29,624 bases of DNA, taken from positions 1 to 29,624 of the forward strand of contig CAJUTQ010000087.1 of assembly GCA_910589265.1 (NCBI GenBank), read 5' to 3'. How positions within the stretch are numbered: position 1 is the first letter of the stretch; every line of letters starts with the position of its first letter. Under the pieces are notes generated by a model that ran no database searches, was not told where the DNA came from, and worked only from the letters and a program-made list of their open reading frames with translations. Positions 7,258 to 15,680 of the stretch are shown here, in pieces. The position numbers were made by a program, and so were the translations under genes. The DNA comes from an uncultured Lachnospiraceae bacterium (GTDB lineage: Bacteria > Bacillota > Clostridia > Lachnospirales > Lachnospiraceae).

Positions 7258-9156
7258 TCAATTTGAGAATTTAAGCGTAAGTAATTTATTTTGTTCCAAA
7301 TATACTAATAAAACAGAAATATCTGCTGGAGAAACCCCTGAAATTCTAGAAGCTTGTCCTATAGAAGAAGGACGAAAAACACATAATTTTTGTACTGCTT
7401 CTTTTCTTAAACTTTTAATTTTTTTATAATCTAAATCTAAAGGAATTCTTTTCTTTTCATTTTTTTTAAACTGCTCTACTTGCTTTATTTGACGTTCAAT
7501 ATATCCCTTATACTTTATCTGGATACTAATCTGTTCTATAACATCCTCAGATAATTTAGGTCTCTCACAATCAATTTCTTTTGTCTTTTCATAAGATAAT
7601 TCTGGTCTTCTTACTAACTCTGCTAATGTTGTTCCTGTCTTTAAAGGAGAGCTTCCATACTGTTGTAAAAATTCTTGTATTTTTTTTGATGCACCTACTT
7701 GTACTTTTTCTATTCTTTTTACTTCCTCTTCTATTAATTTTTCTTTTAAACAAACCTTTTCATATTTTTCTTTGCTTACTAAACCTATCTCATATCCTTT
7801 TTTCATTAATCTTAAGTCTGCATTGTCTTGTCTTAAGAGCAATCTATATTCAGCTCTGCTTGTCATCATTCGGTAAGGTTCCATATTATCTTTTGTTACT
7901 AAGTCGTCAATTAACACACCTATATATCCCTCTGACCGATCAATAATCATAAGCTCTCTTCCTAAAATTTTTAAAGATGCATTAATTCCTGCAATCAATC
8001 CTTGGGCCCCTGCCTCCTCATAACCAGAACTTCCATTAAATTGTCCAGCACTAAATAAATTTTGAATATCTTTAAACTCTAAAGTAGCATTTAACTGTCT
8101 AGGATTAATACAATCATATTCAATAGCATATGCATTTTTTACAATATGACAATTTTCTAAACCTGGAACAGTCTGATACATAGCCAACTGAACATCTTCA
8201 GGAAGAGAACTGGACATACCTCCTACATACATTTCATTTGTATTCAATCCCTCTGGTTCCAAAAATACTTGATGTCTTTCTTTGTCTGGAAATCTTACGA
8301 CTTTATCCTCAATAGATGGACAATATCTAGGTCCTGTTCCTTCAATAATCCCTGAATAAATAGGAGAACGCTCTAAATTCTCCTTTATTATTTCATGAGT
8401 TTTATCATTTGTATAAGTCAGCCAACAAGATATTTGATCCTTTTGAATTTTTTCTGGATCAGTAGAAAAAGAAAAGGGAATAATTTTTTTGTCACCAAAC
8501 TGCTCTTCCATTTTAGTAAAATCAATAGATCGCTTATCCATTCTGGCTGGAGTTCCTGTTTTGAACCGGAACATCTCAATTCCTAATTTTTTAAGGGAAT
8601 CTGTCAAATAATTTGCAGCTTGCAATCCATTGGGGCCTGTATAAGTAATTGATTCCCCACAAAGACATCTAGCCTTTAAATAAGTTCCCGTACATAAAAT
8701 TACAGCTTTTGTATTGTATATAGTGCCATGGAATGTCTTTACGCCAATAACCTTGTCATTTTCTGTTAATACTTCTGTTATTTCTGCCTGTTTAATAACA
8801 AGATGTTCTTGATTTTCTAATACTTCTCTCATTCTTTTGGAATATTCCATTTTATCTGCTTGAGCTCTAAGAGAATGTACAGCTGGACCTTTCGATACAT
8901 TAAGCATTTTCGACTGAATAAAAGTTTTATCTATATTTTTTCCCATTTCTCCTCCAAGGGCATCTATTTCTCTTACAAGATGTCCCTTAGAAGTTCCTCC
9001 TATGTTAGGATTACAAGGCATCATTGCTATACTATCTACACTTACTGTAAAAATAATTGTTTCCATTCCAAGACGAGCAGATGCTAAAGCAGCCTCACAT
9101 CCAGCATGCCCAGAACCAACTACAGCAATATCATATTTATCTATTATTTGATTCAT
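7258..9156 (-). CDS. mnmG: tRNA uridine-5-carboxymethylaminomethyl enzyme MnmG
   Basis: MnmG (GidA) is the FAD- and NADH-dependent partner of MnmE; together they install the (carboxymethyl)aminomethyl group on wobble U34 of several tRNAs. The FAD-binding GSGHAGCEAALA is at residues 14-25, with the family signatures PCNPNIGG and GQFNGSSGYEEAGAQG visible, followed by the helical C-terminal MnmE/tRNA-binding domain. The 632-aa length matches the family. GAGAGGT precedes the ATG at 9156. It follows mnmE by 13 bp, so the complex subunits are cotranscribed. Confidence 0.97.
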   Translation of the reverse strand: MNQIIDKYDIAVVGSGHAGCEAALASARLGMETIIFTVSVDSIAMMPCNPNIGGTSKGHLVREIDALGGEMGKNIDKTFIQSKMLNVSKGPAVHSLRAQADKMEYSKRMREVLENQEHLVIKQAEITEVLTENDKVIGVKTFHGTIYNTKAVILCTGTYLKARCLCGESITYTGPNGLQAANYLTDSLKKLGIEMFRFKTGTPARMDKRSIDFTKMEEQFGDKKIIPFSFSTDPEKIQKDQISCWLTYTNDKTHEIIKENLERSPIYSGIIEGTGPRYCPSIEDKVVRFPDKERHQVFLEPEGLNTNEMYVGGMSSSLPEDVQLAMYQTVPGLENCHIVKNAYAIEYDCINPRQLNATLEFKDIQNLFSAGQFNGSSGYEEAGAQGLIAGINASLKILGRELMIIDRSEGYIGVLIDDLVTKDNMEPYRMMTSRAEYRLLLRQDNADLRLMKKGYEIGLVSKEKYEKVCLKEKLIEEEVKRIEKVQVGASKKIQEFLQQYGSSPLKTGTTLAELVRRPELSYEKTKEIDCERPKLSEDVIEQISIQIKYKGYIERQIKQVEQFKKNEKKRIPLDLDYKKIKSLRKEAVQKLCVFRPSSIGQASRISGVSPADISVLLVYLEQNKLLTLKFSN

Positions 9157-9169
9157 TATTTACCTCTCA

Positions 9170-10546
9170 CTATTTTCCCATACAGAATTTACTGAATATT
9201 TCATTTACTACATCTTCCCCTGTTTCTTCACCAATAATCATTCCAAGAGAAGTATACCCATTCATCAAATCAATAGAATAAAAATCTTCCGTCATTTTAT
9301 CTCTTATACTTTCTTTAACCAATACTAAACTTTCATAAGCTTCTTTAATATGGTGGATATGCCGCATATTTGTAAGAAATAATTCATCATTAAAATTTAT
9401 CTTACCTTCTAAAAACATTTCTTCTATTTCTTCTTCCAGCTGTTCCATTCCTATATTTTCTTTTGCAGAAATCCAAATAATTTTTTTATTAAGATGAAGA
9501 AGAGATTCCCTTGTTACTACAGAATTTAAATCGGATTTATTTAACAAAATGATAGTATTCTTTTCTTTAATAATATTCATAATCTCTTTATCATTTATGT
9601 CAAGAGGAACCGAAGTATCTACAACATATAAGATAAGATCTGCCTTTAAAGCACATTCTTTTGCTCTATCCACACCAATTTTTTCTACTATATCCTCTGT
9701 ATTTCGAATACCAGCAGTATCCATTACATTTAATTGAATTCCTTTTAAACATATGGATTCCTTTAATATATCTCTCGTTGTTCCTTCTAAATCTGTGACA
9801 ATTGCTCTTTCTTCACCTAATAATAAATTGAGAAAAGTTGATTTCCCTGCATTTGGTTTTCCTAAAATGACTGTATCAATACCTTCTTTTAATATTTTTC
9901 CATTTTTAGAATCCTTTAGCATTTTCTCCAATTTATTTAATAATTTTTCCACTTTTACTTCCAGTTTTTCACTATAACCTTCTGTAGAAATATGCTCTGG
10001 ATCATCTAAGGCAGACTCTATAAAAGCTATCTCATATAAAATTTCATTTCTCATTTTTTTTATTTCTTCATATAAAGCTCCACTTAACTGCAAGAGAGAA
10101 CTTCTTAAAGCATAGTCATTTTTTGACTCAATTAAATCTAAAACAGCTTCTGCCTTTGACAAATCTATTCTTCCATTTAAAAATGCTCGTTTTGTAAATT
10201 CTCCTGGCTCTGCCGGCCTAGCGCCATGTTTAATAACTGTTTCTAGTATTTTATTTGTAACAAATGCACCTCCATGACAATTAATCTCAACAGTATCTTC
10301 TGTTGTATAACTATTTGGTCCTCTCATTATAACAACCATAACTTCATCTACAAGGATATCTCTATCATACACATATCCATAATGAATTGTATGAGTCTTT
10401 TGACTACCTAACCTTTTTTTTACTTTTTTTGAACGATACACTTTGTCTGCTATTTTAACCGCTTCACTCCCACTTATCCTTACTATCCCAATGCTAGAAT
10501 TTCCAAGTCCAGTTGCAATGGCCGCAATTGTATCAATCTGATTCAT
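9170..10546 (-). CDS. mnmE: tRNA modification GTPase MnmE
   Basis: MnmE (TrmE) is the potassium-activated, dimerising GTPase of the MnmEG complex. An N-terminal tetrahydrofolate-binding domain is followed by a helical domain with an inserted G domain. The P loop is GKPNAGKST (229-237), then TTRD, DTAGIR and NKSD. The C-terminal FCMGK contains the conserved CxGK cysteine. The length of 458 aa is typical. The start ATG overlaps the stop of the gene upstream (ATGA), so translation is coupled to the gamma-carbonic-anhydrase-like gene. Confidence 0.97.
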   Translation of the reverse strand: MNQIDTIAAIATGLGNSSIGIVRISGSEAVKIADKVYRSKKVKKRLGSQKTHTIHYGYVYDRDILVDEVMVVIMRGPNSYTTEDTVEINCHGGAFVTNKILETVIKHGARPAEPGEFTKRAFLNGRIDLSKAEAVLDLIESKNDYALRSSLLQLSGALYEEIKKMRNEILYEIAFIESALDDPEHISTEGYSEKLEVKVEKLLNKLEKMLKDSKNGKILKEGIDTVILGKPNAGKSTFLNLLLGEERAIVTDLEGTTRDILKESICLKGIQLNVMDTAGIRNTEDIVEKIGVDRAKECALKADLILYVVDTSVPLDINDKEIMNIIKEKNTIILLNKSDLNSVVTRESLLHLNKKIIWISAKENIGMEQLEEEIEEMFLEGKINFNDELFLTNMRHIHHIKEAYESLVLVKESIRDKMTEDFYSIDLMNGYTSLGMIIGEETGEDVVNEIFSKFCMGK

Positions 10547-11016
10547 TGATTTTTTCTTTCTCTCCCTTCATCTATATATCTTTTTGCATTTTCCATATTC
10601 AATTGAATCTCTTCTTCTGTAACATTTCTTTTCCATTTTCCAGGACTTCCTATTACTAAAGAACCATCTGGTATTTGTGCATTTTGTGTAATTAAGGTTC
10701 CTGCACCGATAATACAATTTTTTCCTATATGTGCTCCATCTAAAAGGATAGCTCCCATCCCAATTAAACTTCCATCGTCTACAGTACATCCATGTAAAAT
10801 AGCCCCATGTCCAATGGACACATATTTTCCTATTTTTACTGGAAAACCTTTATCCATATGAATAACTACATTGTCTTGTATATTTGTTCCATATCCTATT
10901 TCAATGGCCTCCCTGTCTCCTCGGACAGTCGCATGATACCAAATATTTACATCATCTTCTAAATAAACTTCTCCAACAACCGATGCCCCTTTAGCAATAA
11001 ATACATTATTTTTCAT
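10543..11016 (-). CDS. Gamma-carbonic anhydrase-like hexapeptide protein
   Basis: This 157-aa left-handed beta-helix protein is built of hexapeptide repeats. Features of the gamma-carbonic anhydrase/YrdA/PaaY group are visible: WYHATVRGDREAIEIG, NIQDNVVIHMD and GHGAILHGC, with the three metal-ligand histidines in the expected context (HMD, GHGAILHGC). Such proteins are trimers that bind Zn or Fe; some hydrate CO2, others have unclear activity. The gene sits between jag and mnmE, 4 bp overlapping mnmE, which is not the usual jag-mnmE neighbourhood. An intrinsic terminator separates it from jag. Confidence 0.85.
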   Translation of the reverse strand: MKNNVFIAKGASVVGEVYLEDDVNIWYHATVRGDREAIEIGYGTNIQDNVVIHMDKGFPVKIGKYVSIGHGAILHGCTVDDGSLIGMGAILLDGAHIGKNCIIGAGTLITQNAQIPDGSLVIGSPGKWKRNVTEEEIQLNMENAKRYIDEGRERKNQ

Positions 11017-11045
11017 TTAATAATTCTTCCTTTCTTTTTACACAC

Positions 11046-11087
11046 AAAAGGTCACTGTAAAAATGGTAGTATTCACAGCAACCTTTT
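11046..11087 (-). terminator. Hairpin terminator or attenuator after jag
   Basis: The arms 11046-11058 and 11075-11087 pair over 13 bp (two G-T pairs) around a 16-nt loop, and the minus-strand arm ends in TTTTGTG. The hairpin begins 2 nt after the jag stop codon. It should reduce read-through from the rpmH-jag genes into the mnm-rsmG-par genes. Confidence 0.65.
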
Positions 11088-11089
11088 CC

Positions 11090-11713
11090 CTATCTTTTTA
11101 GTGTAATAACAACTCTTCTATAAGGCTCATCACCCTCACTATGAGTAGAAACATACTTATCATTTTGTAAAGCGGAATGAATGATCCTTCTCTCATAAGG
11201 ATTCATAGGTTCTAAGGAAACTGGCCTTTTTGTTCTTTTTACTTTATAAGAAAGATTTCTAGCCAGATTTTCTAGAGTTTCTTTTCTCCGTTTTCTATAA
11301 TCTTCTGTGTCTACTTTCACTTTAACATAACTATTTGTTTCTTTATTGACAACAAGGCTGGATAAATATTGAAGGGAGTCTAACGTTTGTCCTCTTTTTC
11401 CTATTAAAACTCCCATTTCATCTCCACTTAATTCAATATCCATTGAAGATGCAGCCTGGTCATAATGAATTTCTATATTTACAATCATATGCATAGCTTC
11501 AAAAATATTGTTTAAAAAAGTTCTAATATTTTCTTCTAATGTTTGTTTTTTCCATGCTTTAATGACTGCTGGTTTACTATGAAACCCTAAAAAGCCTAAT
11601 GTACCTTTTTCAATGACCTCATATTCTAATTTATTACTTGTTATCTCTAATTTTTGACAAGCTACTGTTATGGCATCATCTAATGTTTTCCCAGATACTT
11701 CAATATAGTCCAT
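11090..11713 (-). CDS. jag: RNA-binding protein Jag/KhpB
   Basis: Jag is the SpoIIIJ-associated RNA-binding protein; in several Firmicutes it works with KhpA in cell elongation and division control. The Jag_N domain is at residues 1-50 (IEVSGKTLDDAITVAC), a KH domain with VLIGKRGQTLDSLQYL at about 131-147, and a C-terminal R3H domain ending RRVVITLKR with the RxxxH-like NPYERRIIHSAL. The 207-aa length is normal. AGGAGG precedes the ATG at 11713, 13 bp after yidC, with which it is classically paired. Confidence 0.94.
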   Translation of the reverse strand: MDYIEVSGKTLDDAITVACQKLEITSNKLEYEVIEKGTLGFLGFHSKPAVIKAWKKQTLEENIRTFLNNIFEAMHMIVNIEIHYDQAASSMDIELSGDEMGVLIGKRGQTLDSLQYLSSLVVNKETNSYVKVKVDTEDYRKRRKETLENLARNLSYKVKRTKRPVSLEPMNPYERRIIHSALQNDKYVSTHSEGDEPYRRVVITLKR

Positions 11714-11726
11714 AATAAATTTCCTC

Positions 11727-13019
11727 CTATTTATTATTTTTTTCGTTATATTGCTTTACCATATTTGCTTTTGCAGCAATGCTTCCGGGCTTTGCATTTT
11801 TACTATAAAATTCTGTTGATTTTGCTATTGCAGCTTCTTTTTCTGCCTGAGATAACTGTGTTTTACTTGTATTCATTGATTTTGTATGAATTTTTGCATT
11901 ATTGGAGACAGATTGAGGAGGAAGCCCTGCCTTTTCCCTCTTCTTATTTACTTTTTCTATATTTTTTTTGATTACCTCATCAAAATCCATCTTATCAATA
12001 TGTTTATTAATTACTATTTGCTGAATACTTCTAACAACAGCACCAGCAATCCAATAAATACCCATACCAGCTGGAAGAGTATAACAAAAGACCGCTGACA
12101 TTACAGGCATCATGACATTCATTGTCTTCATAGACGATTCCATTGTATTCATCGTGGAATCTGCGTTGGAAGCTGCTGACTGGGGCTGGGGCATTAACTT
12201 TGTATTCAACCATTGGGTCAATGCTGCCAAAAGAGGGACTAATAAAGCTCCTGCAATAAGAATAAAGGATCCCGTAGAAATGGCTTCTCTTACAATAAAT
12301 GAAGGGGAGTTTGCTATATTCATCCCTAAAAAATTATTATATTCATTGAGATTTACAAGTGTATTAGATATGTCACCAGCTAAACTTGGAAATTTATCTC
12401 CAAGGCTTGTCCACTCTGCACTAGAAGCTCTATTTAAAACATCAATAAACGTATTTCTTACAAATTCTGTGTCTCCATTTACAAATAAATCATTTGAAAA
12501 CTGTCCTTTAAAATAAGAAGCGTCTCGAAAAGTCTGTATAAACTCTGAACTCCCAGGCTGAGCAATTAATTTATCAACAAAAGGAGTAAAAGATTCTTTT
12601 ACTTGGGTAACATAAGCAGGCATATTGCTAATAACCCTATATAACGCCAATAATATAGGCATTTGTATTAACAGGGGAAGACAGCTTCCTGTAGGAGATG
12701 TACCATACTTTTCATATAAAGCTTTTGTCTCCTGATTCATTCTCATCATAGAATCATTATCTTTCTTCCCTTTATATTTTGCAGTAATCGCTTGCAGCTC
12801 AGGATTCATCTTTGCTGACAATTTTGAAAATTTCTGCTGTTTAATTGTTAAAGGTATCATTAATAAATATATCACAAATGTAAAAAGTATAATAGACAAT
12901 CCAATATTTGGAATACCCACCATGTCTAATACATTAAAAATGCCATTCATTAAAAGACCAAGAAGCTTTGCAATTGGTCCAAGAATTGCTCCAGAATATT
13001 GCGTTAAGGTTATAACCAT
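11727..13019 (-). CDS. yidC: Membrane protein insertase YidC
   Basis: YidC inserts and folds membrane proteins alone or with SecYEG. There is no lipoprotein cysteine at the N terminus. Predicted membrane helices are near residues 10-32, 38-60 (IGLSIILFTFVIYLLMIPLT), 115-135, 238-262 and 300-330. A basic cytoplasmic hairpin (KQQKFSKLSAKMNPELQ) includes the family motif. The extracytoplasmic region between the third and fourth helices (about 140-235) is longer than in Bacillus SpoIIIJ. The tail from about 345 is basic and could contact ribosomes. GGAGG precedes the ATG at 13019. Confidence 0.95.
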   Translation of the reverse strand: MVITLTQYSGAILGPIAKLLGLLMNGIFNVLDMVGIPNIGLSIILFTFVIYLLMIPLTIKQQKFSKLSAKMNPELQAITAKYKGKKDNDSMMRMNQETKALYEKYGTSPTGSCLPLLIQMPILLALYRVISNMPAYVTQVKESFTPFVDKLIAQPGSSEFIQTFRDASYFKGQFSNDLFVNGDTEFVRNTFIDVLNRASSAEWTSLGDKFPSLAGDISNTLVNLNEYNNFLGMNIANSPSFIVREAISTGSFILIAGALLVPLLAALTQWLNTKLMPQPQSAASNADSTMNTMESSMKTMNVMMPVMSAVFCYTLPAGMGIYWIAGAVVRSIQQIVINKHIDKMDFDEVIKKNIEKVNKKREKAGLPPQSVSNNAKIHTKSMNTSKTQLSQAEKEAAIAKSTEFYSKNAKPGSIAAKANMVKQYNEKNNK

Positions 13020-13063
13020 AAAAAATCCTCCATTTTTGTGCAGATTTCACTATACTCCCAACA

Positions 13064-13273
13064 TTATGGAACTGGATCGTAACCTCCTTTAGAAAAAGGA
13101 TTACATCTTAAAATTCTCCAACATGCCAGTAAACAGCCTTTTATAACTCCATATTTTTCCACTGCTTCCATCCCGTATTCAGAACAAGTAGGAGTATAAG
13201 GACATTTTATAGTTTTTAAAGGAGATAAATATTTTCTATAAAATTTAATGGTACATATAATTATTTTTTTCAT
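13064..13273 (-). CDS. yidD: Membrane protein insertion efficiency factor YidD
   Basis: This small (69 aa) basic protein has the family signature CPYTPTCSEYGMEAVEKYG (residues 24-42) and RCNPFSKGGYDPVP at the C terminus, with the conserved cysteines. YidD sits at the inner membrane surface through an amphipathic N-terminal helix and assists YidC. It lies between rnpA and yidC as in most bacteria. A GGGGT sequence serves as Shine-Dalgarno site before the ATG at 13273. Confidence 0.95.
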   Translation of the reverse strand: MKKIIICTIKFYRKYLSPLKTIKCPYTPTCSEYGMEAVEKYGVIKGCLLACWRILRCNPFSKGGYDPVP

Positions 13274-13347
13274 TTTTCATACCCCATGTTTGCAAAAACA
13301 GACTAAAATAAATCCTTGAAAATCTTTCATCATATTTTTTATTTCCT

Positions 13348-13689
13348 TTATTTGTCAATAACTATTTGATGAAGTTTTCCTAAATGCAAAAGAGCACTCT
13401 CTATTTTTTTATAAGAAACACATTTTGCACTAACCCTTACAATAATTACTATGTCTAAACCCGAAAAAAATAACAGTTCATTTAGTCGATAACTTTCTCT
13501 TATCAATCTTGTCAAACGATGTCTAACAACGCTATTTCCCACCTTTTTGCTAACAGAAATACCAATTCTATTCTCCATAGTTTTATTTTCCAACACATAC
13601 ATAACTAAATAACGATTTGCATAAGATTTTCCATTTTTATAAACATATTGGAAATCTCTATTTTTTTTTAATGAATCCGAAAATTTCAT
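13348..13689 (-). CDS. rnpA: Ribonuclease P protein component
   Basis: RnpA is the protein cofactor of RNase P, which removes 5' leaders from tRNA precursors. The 113-aa sequence has RIGISVSKKVGNSVVRHR-LTRLIRES, which contains the RNR-type motif, and an N terminus (LKKNRDFQYVYKNGKSY) typical of the family. It is 37 bp downstream of rpmH, but a strong terminator lies in the gap and no purine-rich Shine-Dalgarno sequence precedes the ATG at 13689 (upstream bases are TTTTTTTCTCTGAATAAATT). Expression should therefore be much lower than that of L34. Confidence 0.95.
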   Translation of the reverse strand: MKFSDSLKKNRDFQYVYKNGKSYANRYLVMYVLENKTMENRIGISVSKKVGNSVVRHRLTRLIRESYRLNELLFFSGLDIVIIVRVSAKCVSYKKIESALLHLGKLHQIVIDK

Positions 13690-13702
13690 AATTTATTCAG
13701 AG

Positions 13703-13727
13703 AAAAAAAGGCCACAAAGCTGCGGCC
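13703..13727 (-). terminator. Strong terminator between rpmH and rnpA
   Basis: On the minus strand GGCCGCA-GCTT-TGTGGCC (13710-13727) forms a 7-bp stem with one G-T pair and a tetraloop, followed directly by seven T (13703-13709). It is a textbook intrinsic terminator, and its first stem base is the last base of the rpmH stop codon. It should act as an attenuator for rnpA and the genes beyond. Confidence 0.88.
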
Positions 13728-13861
13728 TATGCTGATAATCTTTTTCTCCCTTTTGCTCTTCTGGCAGCTAACACCCTTCTTCCGCCTTTACTACTCATTC
13801 TTGCCCGAAATCCGTGAACTTTAGCTCTTTTTCTTCTTTTTGGCTGATATGTCATTTTCAT
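13727..13861 (-). CDS. rpmH: 50S ribosomal protein L34
   Basis: This 44-aa, highly basic protein begins MKMTYQPKRRKRAKVHGF and ends RRAKGRKRLSA, the complete L34 sequence pattern. L34 binds 23S rRNA in the large subunit. The ATG at 13861 follows AGGAGGTG at 10 nt. An ATG two codons later is possible, but the MKxTxQP start is the family norm. A consensus promoter is at 13947-13975 and a terminator overlaps the stop codon. Confidence 0.97.
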   Translation of the reverse strand: MKMTYQPKRRKRAKVHGFRARMSSKGGRRVLAARRAKGRKRLSA

Positions 13862-13946
13862 ATTACAATGCACCTCCTTTTTTTACTTTATAAATATCCC
13901 CTGTCACTTATAAGGTCTATGCACGTTGTTAGAAAATATCATTCAA

Positions 13947-13975
13947 ATTATAAGAGGAAAAATACAAAACGTCAA
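13947..13975 (-). promoter_or_regulatory. rpmH operon promoter
   Basis: On the minus strand TTGACG (13970-13975) and TATAAT (13947-13952) are separated by exactly 17 bp, a near-consensus housekeeping sigma factor promoter. The leader before rpmH is about 80 nt. Confidence 0.9.
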
Positions 13976-14047
13976 GTAAATCATTAAAAATTTTTTATAT
14001 TTCCTCTAAATTTTATTTCATCTAGTACATAATCAATTAACATAATG

Positions 14048-14080
14048 TTATCCACAATTGTGTGGATAACATGTGGATAA
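14048..14080. promoter_or_regulatory. Cluster of three perfect DnaA boxes
   Basis: TTATCCACA is found on the plus strand at 14048-14056 and on the minus strand (as TGTGGATAA) at 14061-14069 and 14072-14080. The first two face each other in a 10-bp inverted repeat with a 4-nt gap; the second and third are direct repeats 11 bp apart, one helical turn. Confidence 0.95.
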
Positions 14081-14122
14081 CTTTAGGATAAGCATGTATA
14101 ACTTTTTCTATCTCGTCTATTT

Positions 14123-14154
14123 ATATAGGATTAAAGGAAATAAATATCCTATAT
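14123..14154. repeat. 9-bp inverted repeat upstream of dnaA
   Basis: ATATAGGAT (14123-14131) and ATCCTATAT (14146-14154) are exact complements 14 bp apart. They lie between the DnaA boxes and the dnaA promoter, where an origin-binding protein or regulator could dock. No known operator is recognised. Confidence 0.55.
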
Positions 14155-14181
14155 TTGCCCTTAATTTTTTTCAAGGAAATG

Positions 14182-14210
14182 TGTTGATCATTCATTTGTT
14201 TTAGTATAAT
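14182..14210 (+). promoter_or_regulatory. Likely dnaA promoter
   Basis: A perfect TATAAT at 14205-14210 has TGTTGA at 14182-14187 (17-bp spacing) or the better match TTGATC at 14184-14189 (15 bp). The leader would be about 40 nt. Confidence 0.6.
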
Positions 14211-14256
14211 ATTATATTTAAAGATAGTTTTGTTTCATTAACGATAGGAGATTATT

Positions 14257-15615
14257 ATGGAACTCATTAAGGAAAAATGGGATGAAATCAAGGAAACTCT
14301 CCGAAGAGAATTCGATGTTCTAGATGTTTCATATAATACATGGATACGTCCTTTGAAATTTTTTGAAGTAGAAAATAACACTGTTATTATTATGGTAAAT
14401 TCCGATCAATCCCAGACGCTGGACTATATTGTAAAGAAATTTAAACTTCAGTTTAAGACGGCCATAGGAATTGTCACAAAAAAAGAATACGAAGTGAAGT
14501 TTATATTGGAAAATGAAGTTCCTATAAAACAAAGTAAAAACTATCCAAATTCCAATAAAAAAATCAATCACTTAAAAGCAAATCTCAATCCTAGATACAC
14601 ATTCGATACCTTTATCGTTGGTAATAACAACCGTTTTCCCCACTCAGCAGCCCTTGCTGTAGCAGAATCCCCCGGAAATATATACAATCCTCTCTTTATT
14701 TATGGAGGTACCGGACTGGGAAAAACCCATCTGATGCATTCCATAGGACATTTTATATTAGACGAAAACCCTGTAATGAATGTTCTTTATGTAACCTCAG
14801 AAGTTTTTACCAATGAAATCATTGAAGCAGTAAGAGATACAAGCAATACTACAACACTTATTACCCAATTTCGGGACAAGTACAGGAACATTGATGTACT
14901 CCTCATAGATGACATACAATTTATAATAGGAAAAGAACGGACCCAAGAAGAATTTTTTCATACCTTTAACGAACTTTATTCTGCTGGGAAAGCAATTATA
15001 ATATCTTCTGATAAATCTCCAAAAAGTATGACTACTTTAGATGAAAGATTCCGTTCCCGTTTTGAATGGGGCTTAATTGCTGACATAAATTCACCTGACT
15101 ATGAAACAAGAATGGCAATTTTGCGAAAAAAAGCGGAATTTGACGGCATAAAAATGGATGACGAAATTATCCAATATATTGCCACAAATATCAAATCCAA
15201 TATTCGTGAACTAGAAGGAGCCCTTAACCGGCTCTCTGCCTTATCCAATCTAAACAAAATGGAGATAAATATGTCTTTAGCAGAGGAAGCCCTAAAAGAC
15301 ATTATTGATCCAGACGCACCTATGAAAGTTACACCAGAATTAATTATTAAAGTAGTTTCCGAACATTTTAATGTATCCTCAGAAGATATATGTTCAAAAA
15401 AAAGGCCAAGTGAAATTGCCTATCCAAGGCAAATTGTCATGTATTTATGCAGGGACATGACAGAAGTACCTTTAAAAAATATAGGGAGTATCCTAGGAGG
15501 GAAAGATCACTCCACTGTTAAACATGGATGTGATAAAATAAGCGGAGACATAAAAAAAGATCCAAAATTAAAAAATACCATTGATATATTGAAAAAAAAG
15601 ATCAATTTTAATTAA
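14257..15615 (+). CDS. dnaA: Chromosomal replication initiator DnaA
   Basis: DnaA binds DnaA boxes, oligomerises in its ATP form and opens the origin. Domain I is at about 1-85 (WDEIKETLRREF-DVLDVSYNTWIRPL), followed by a short linker and the AAA+ domain with Walker A GGTGLGKTH at 150-158 and Walker B VLLIDDIQF near 214. Domain IV has the DNA-binding signature DHSTVKHGCDKI starting at 417. The 452-aa length is normal. AGGAG precedes the ATG at 14257. DnaA boxes flank the gene on both sides, so autoregulation is likely. Confidence 0.98.
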   Translation: MELIKEKWDEIKETLRREFDVLDVSYNTWIRPLKFFEVENNTVIIMVNSDQSQTLDYIVKKFKLQFKTAIGIVTKKEYEVKFILENEVPIKQSKNYPNSNKKINHLKANLNPRYTFDTFIVGNNNRFPHSAALAVAESPGNIYNPLFIYGGTGLGKTHLMHSIGHFILDENPVMNVLYVTSEVFTNEIIEAVRDTSNTTTLITQFRDKYRNIDVLLIDDIQFIIGKERTQEEFFHTFNELYSAGKAIIISSDKSPKSMTTLDERFRSRFEWGLIADINSPDYETRMAILRKKAEFDGIKMDDEIIQYIATNIKSNIRELEGALNRLSALSNLNKMEINMSLAEEALKDIIDPDAPMKVTPELIIKVVSEHFNVSSEDICSKKRPSEIAYPRQIVMYLCRDMTEVPLKNIGSILGGKDHSTVKHGCDKISGDIKKDPKLKNTIDILKKKINFN

Positions 15616-15635
15616 TATTTCATTTTTCCAAATAG

Positions 15636-15680
15636 ATATCCACAAAAAATGGGGATAAGTCTACTTAATTGTGTGGATAT
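15636..15680. promoter_or_regulatory. Downstream DnaA-box cluster
   Basis: ATATCCACA (15636-15644, plus) and TGTGGATAT (15672-15680, minus) each differ from the consensus by one base and lie at the ends of an 11-bp perfect inverted repeat (15634-15644 with 15672-15682). Between them TGGGGATAA (15650-15658) is a third one-mismatch box. Confidence 0.8.

Larger units (their letters stand above)
13862..14256. other. oriC, rpmH-dnaA intergenic half
   Basis: This is a 395-bp, AT-rich, gene-free stretch between divergent rpmH and dnaA. It holds the rpmH promoter, three DnaA boxes, a 9-bp inverted repeat (14123-14131 with 14146-14154) and the dnaA promoter. With the boxes downstream of dnaA it forms a bipartite replication origin like that of other Firmicutes. 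Gene orientation switches here from leftward to rightward. Confidence 0.9.

Noticed and set aside
12112..12516. 134-codon plus-strand open frame inside yidC
   Set aside because: It is antisense to a clearly coding yidC, has no ribosome-binding site, and its sequence is a mirror of yidC codons. The same holds for other antisense frames such as 7581-7946 (mnmG) and 21401-21760 (gyrA).
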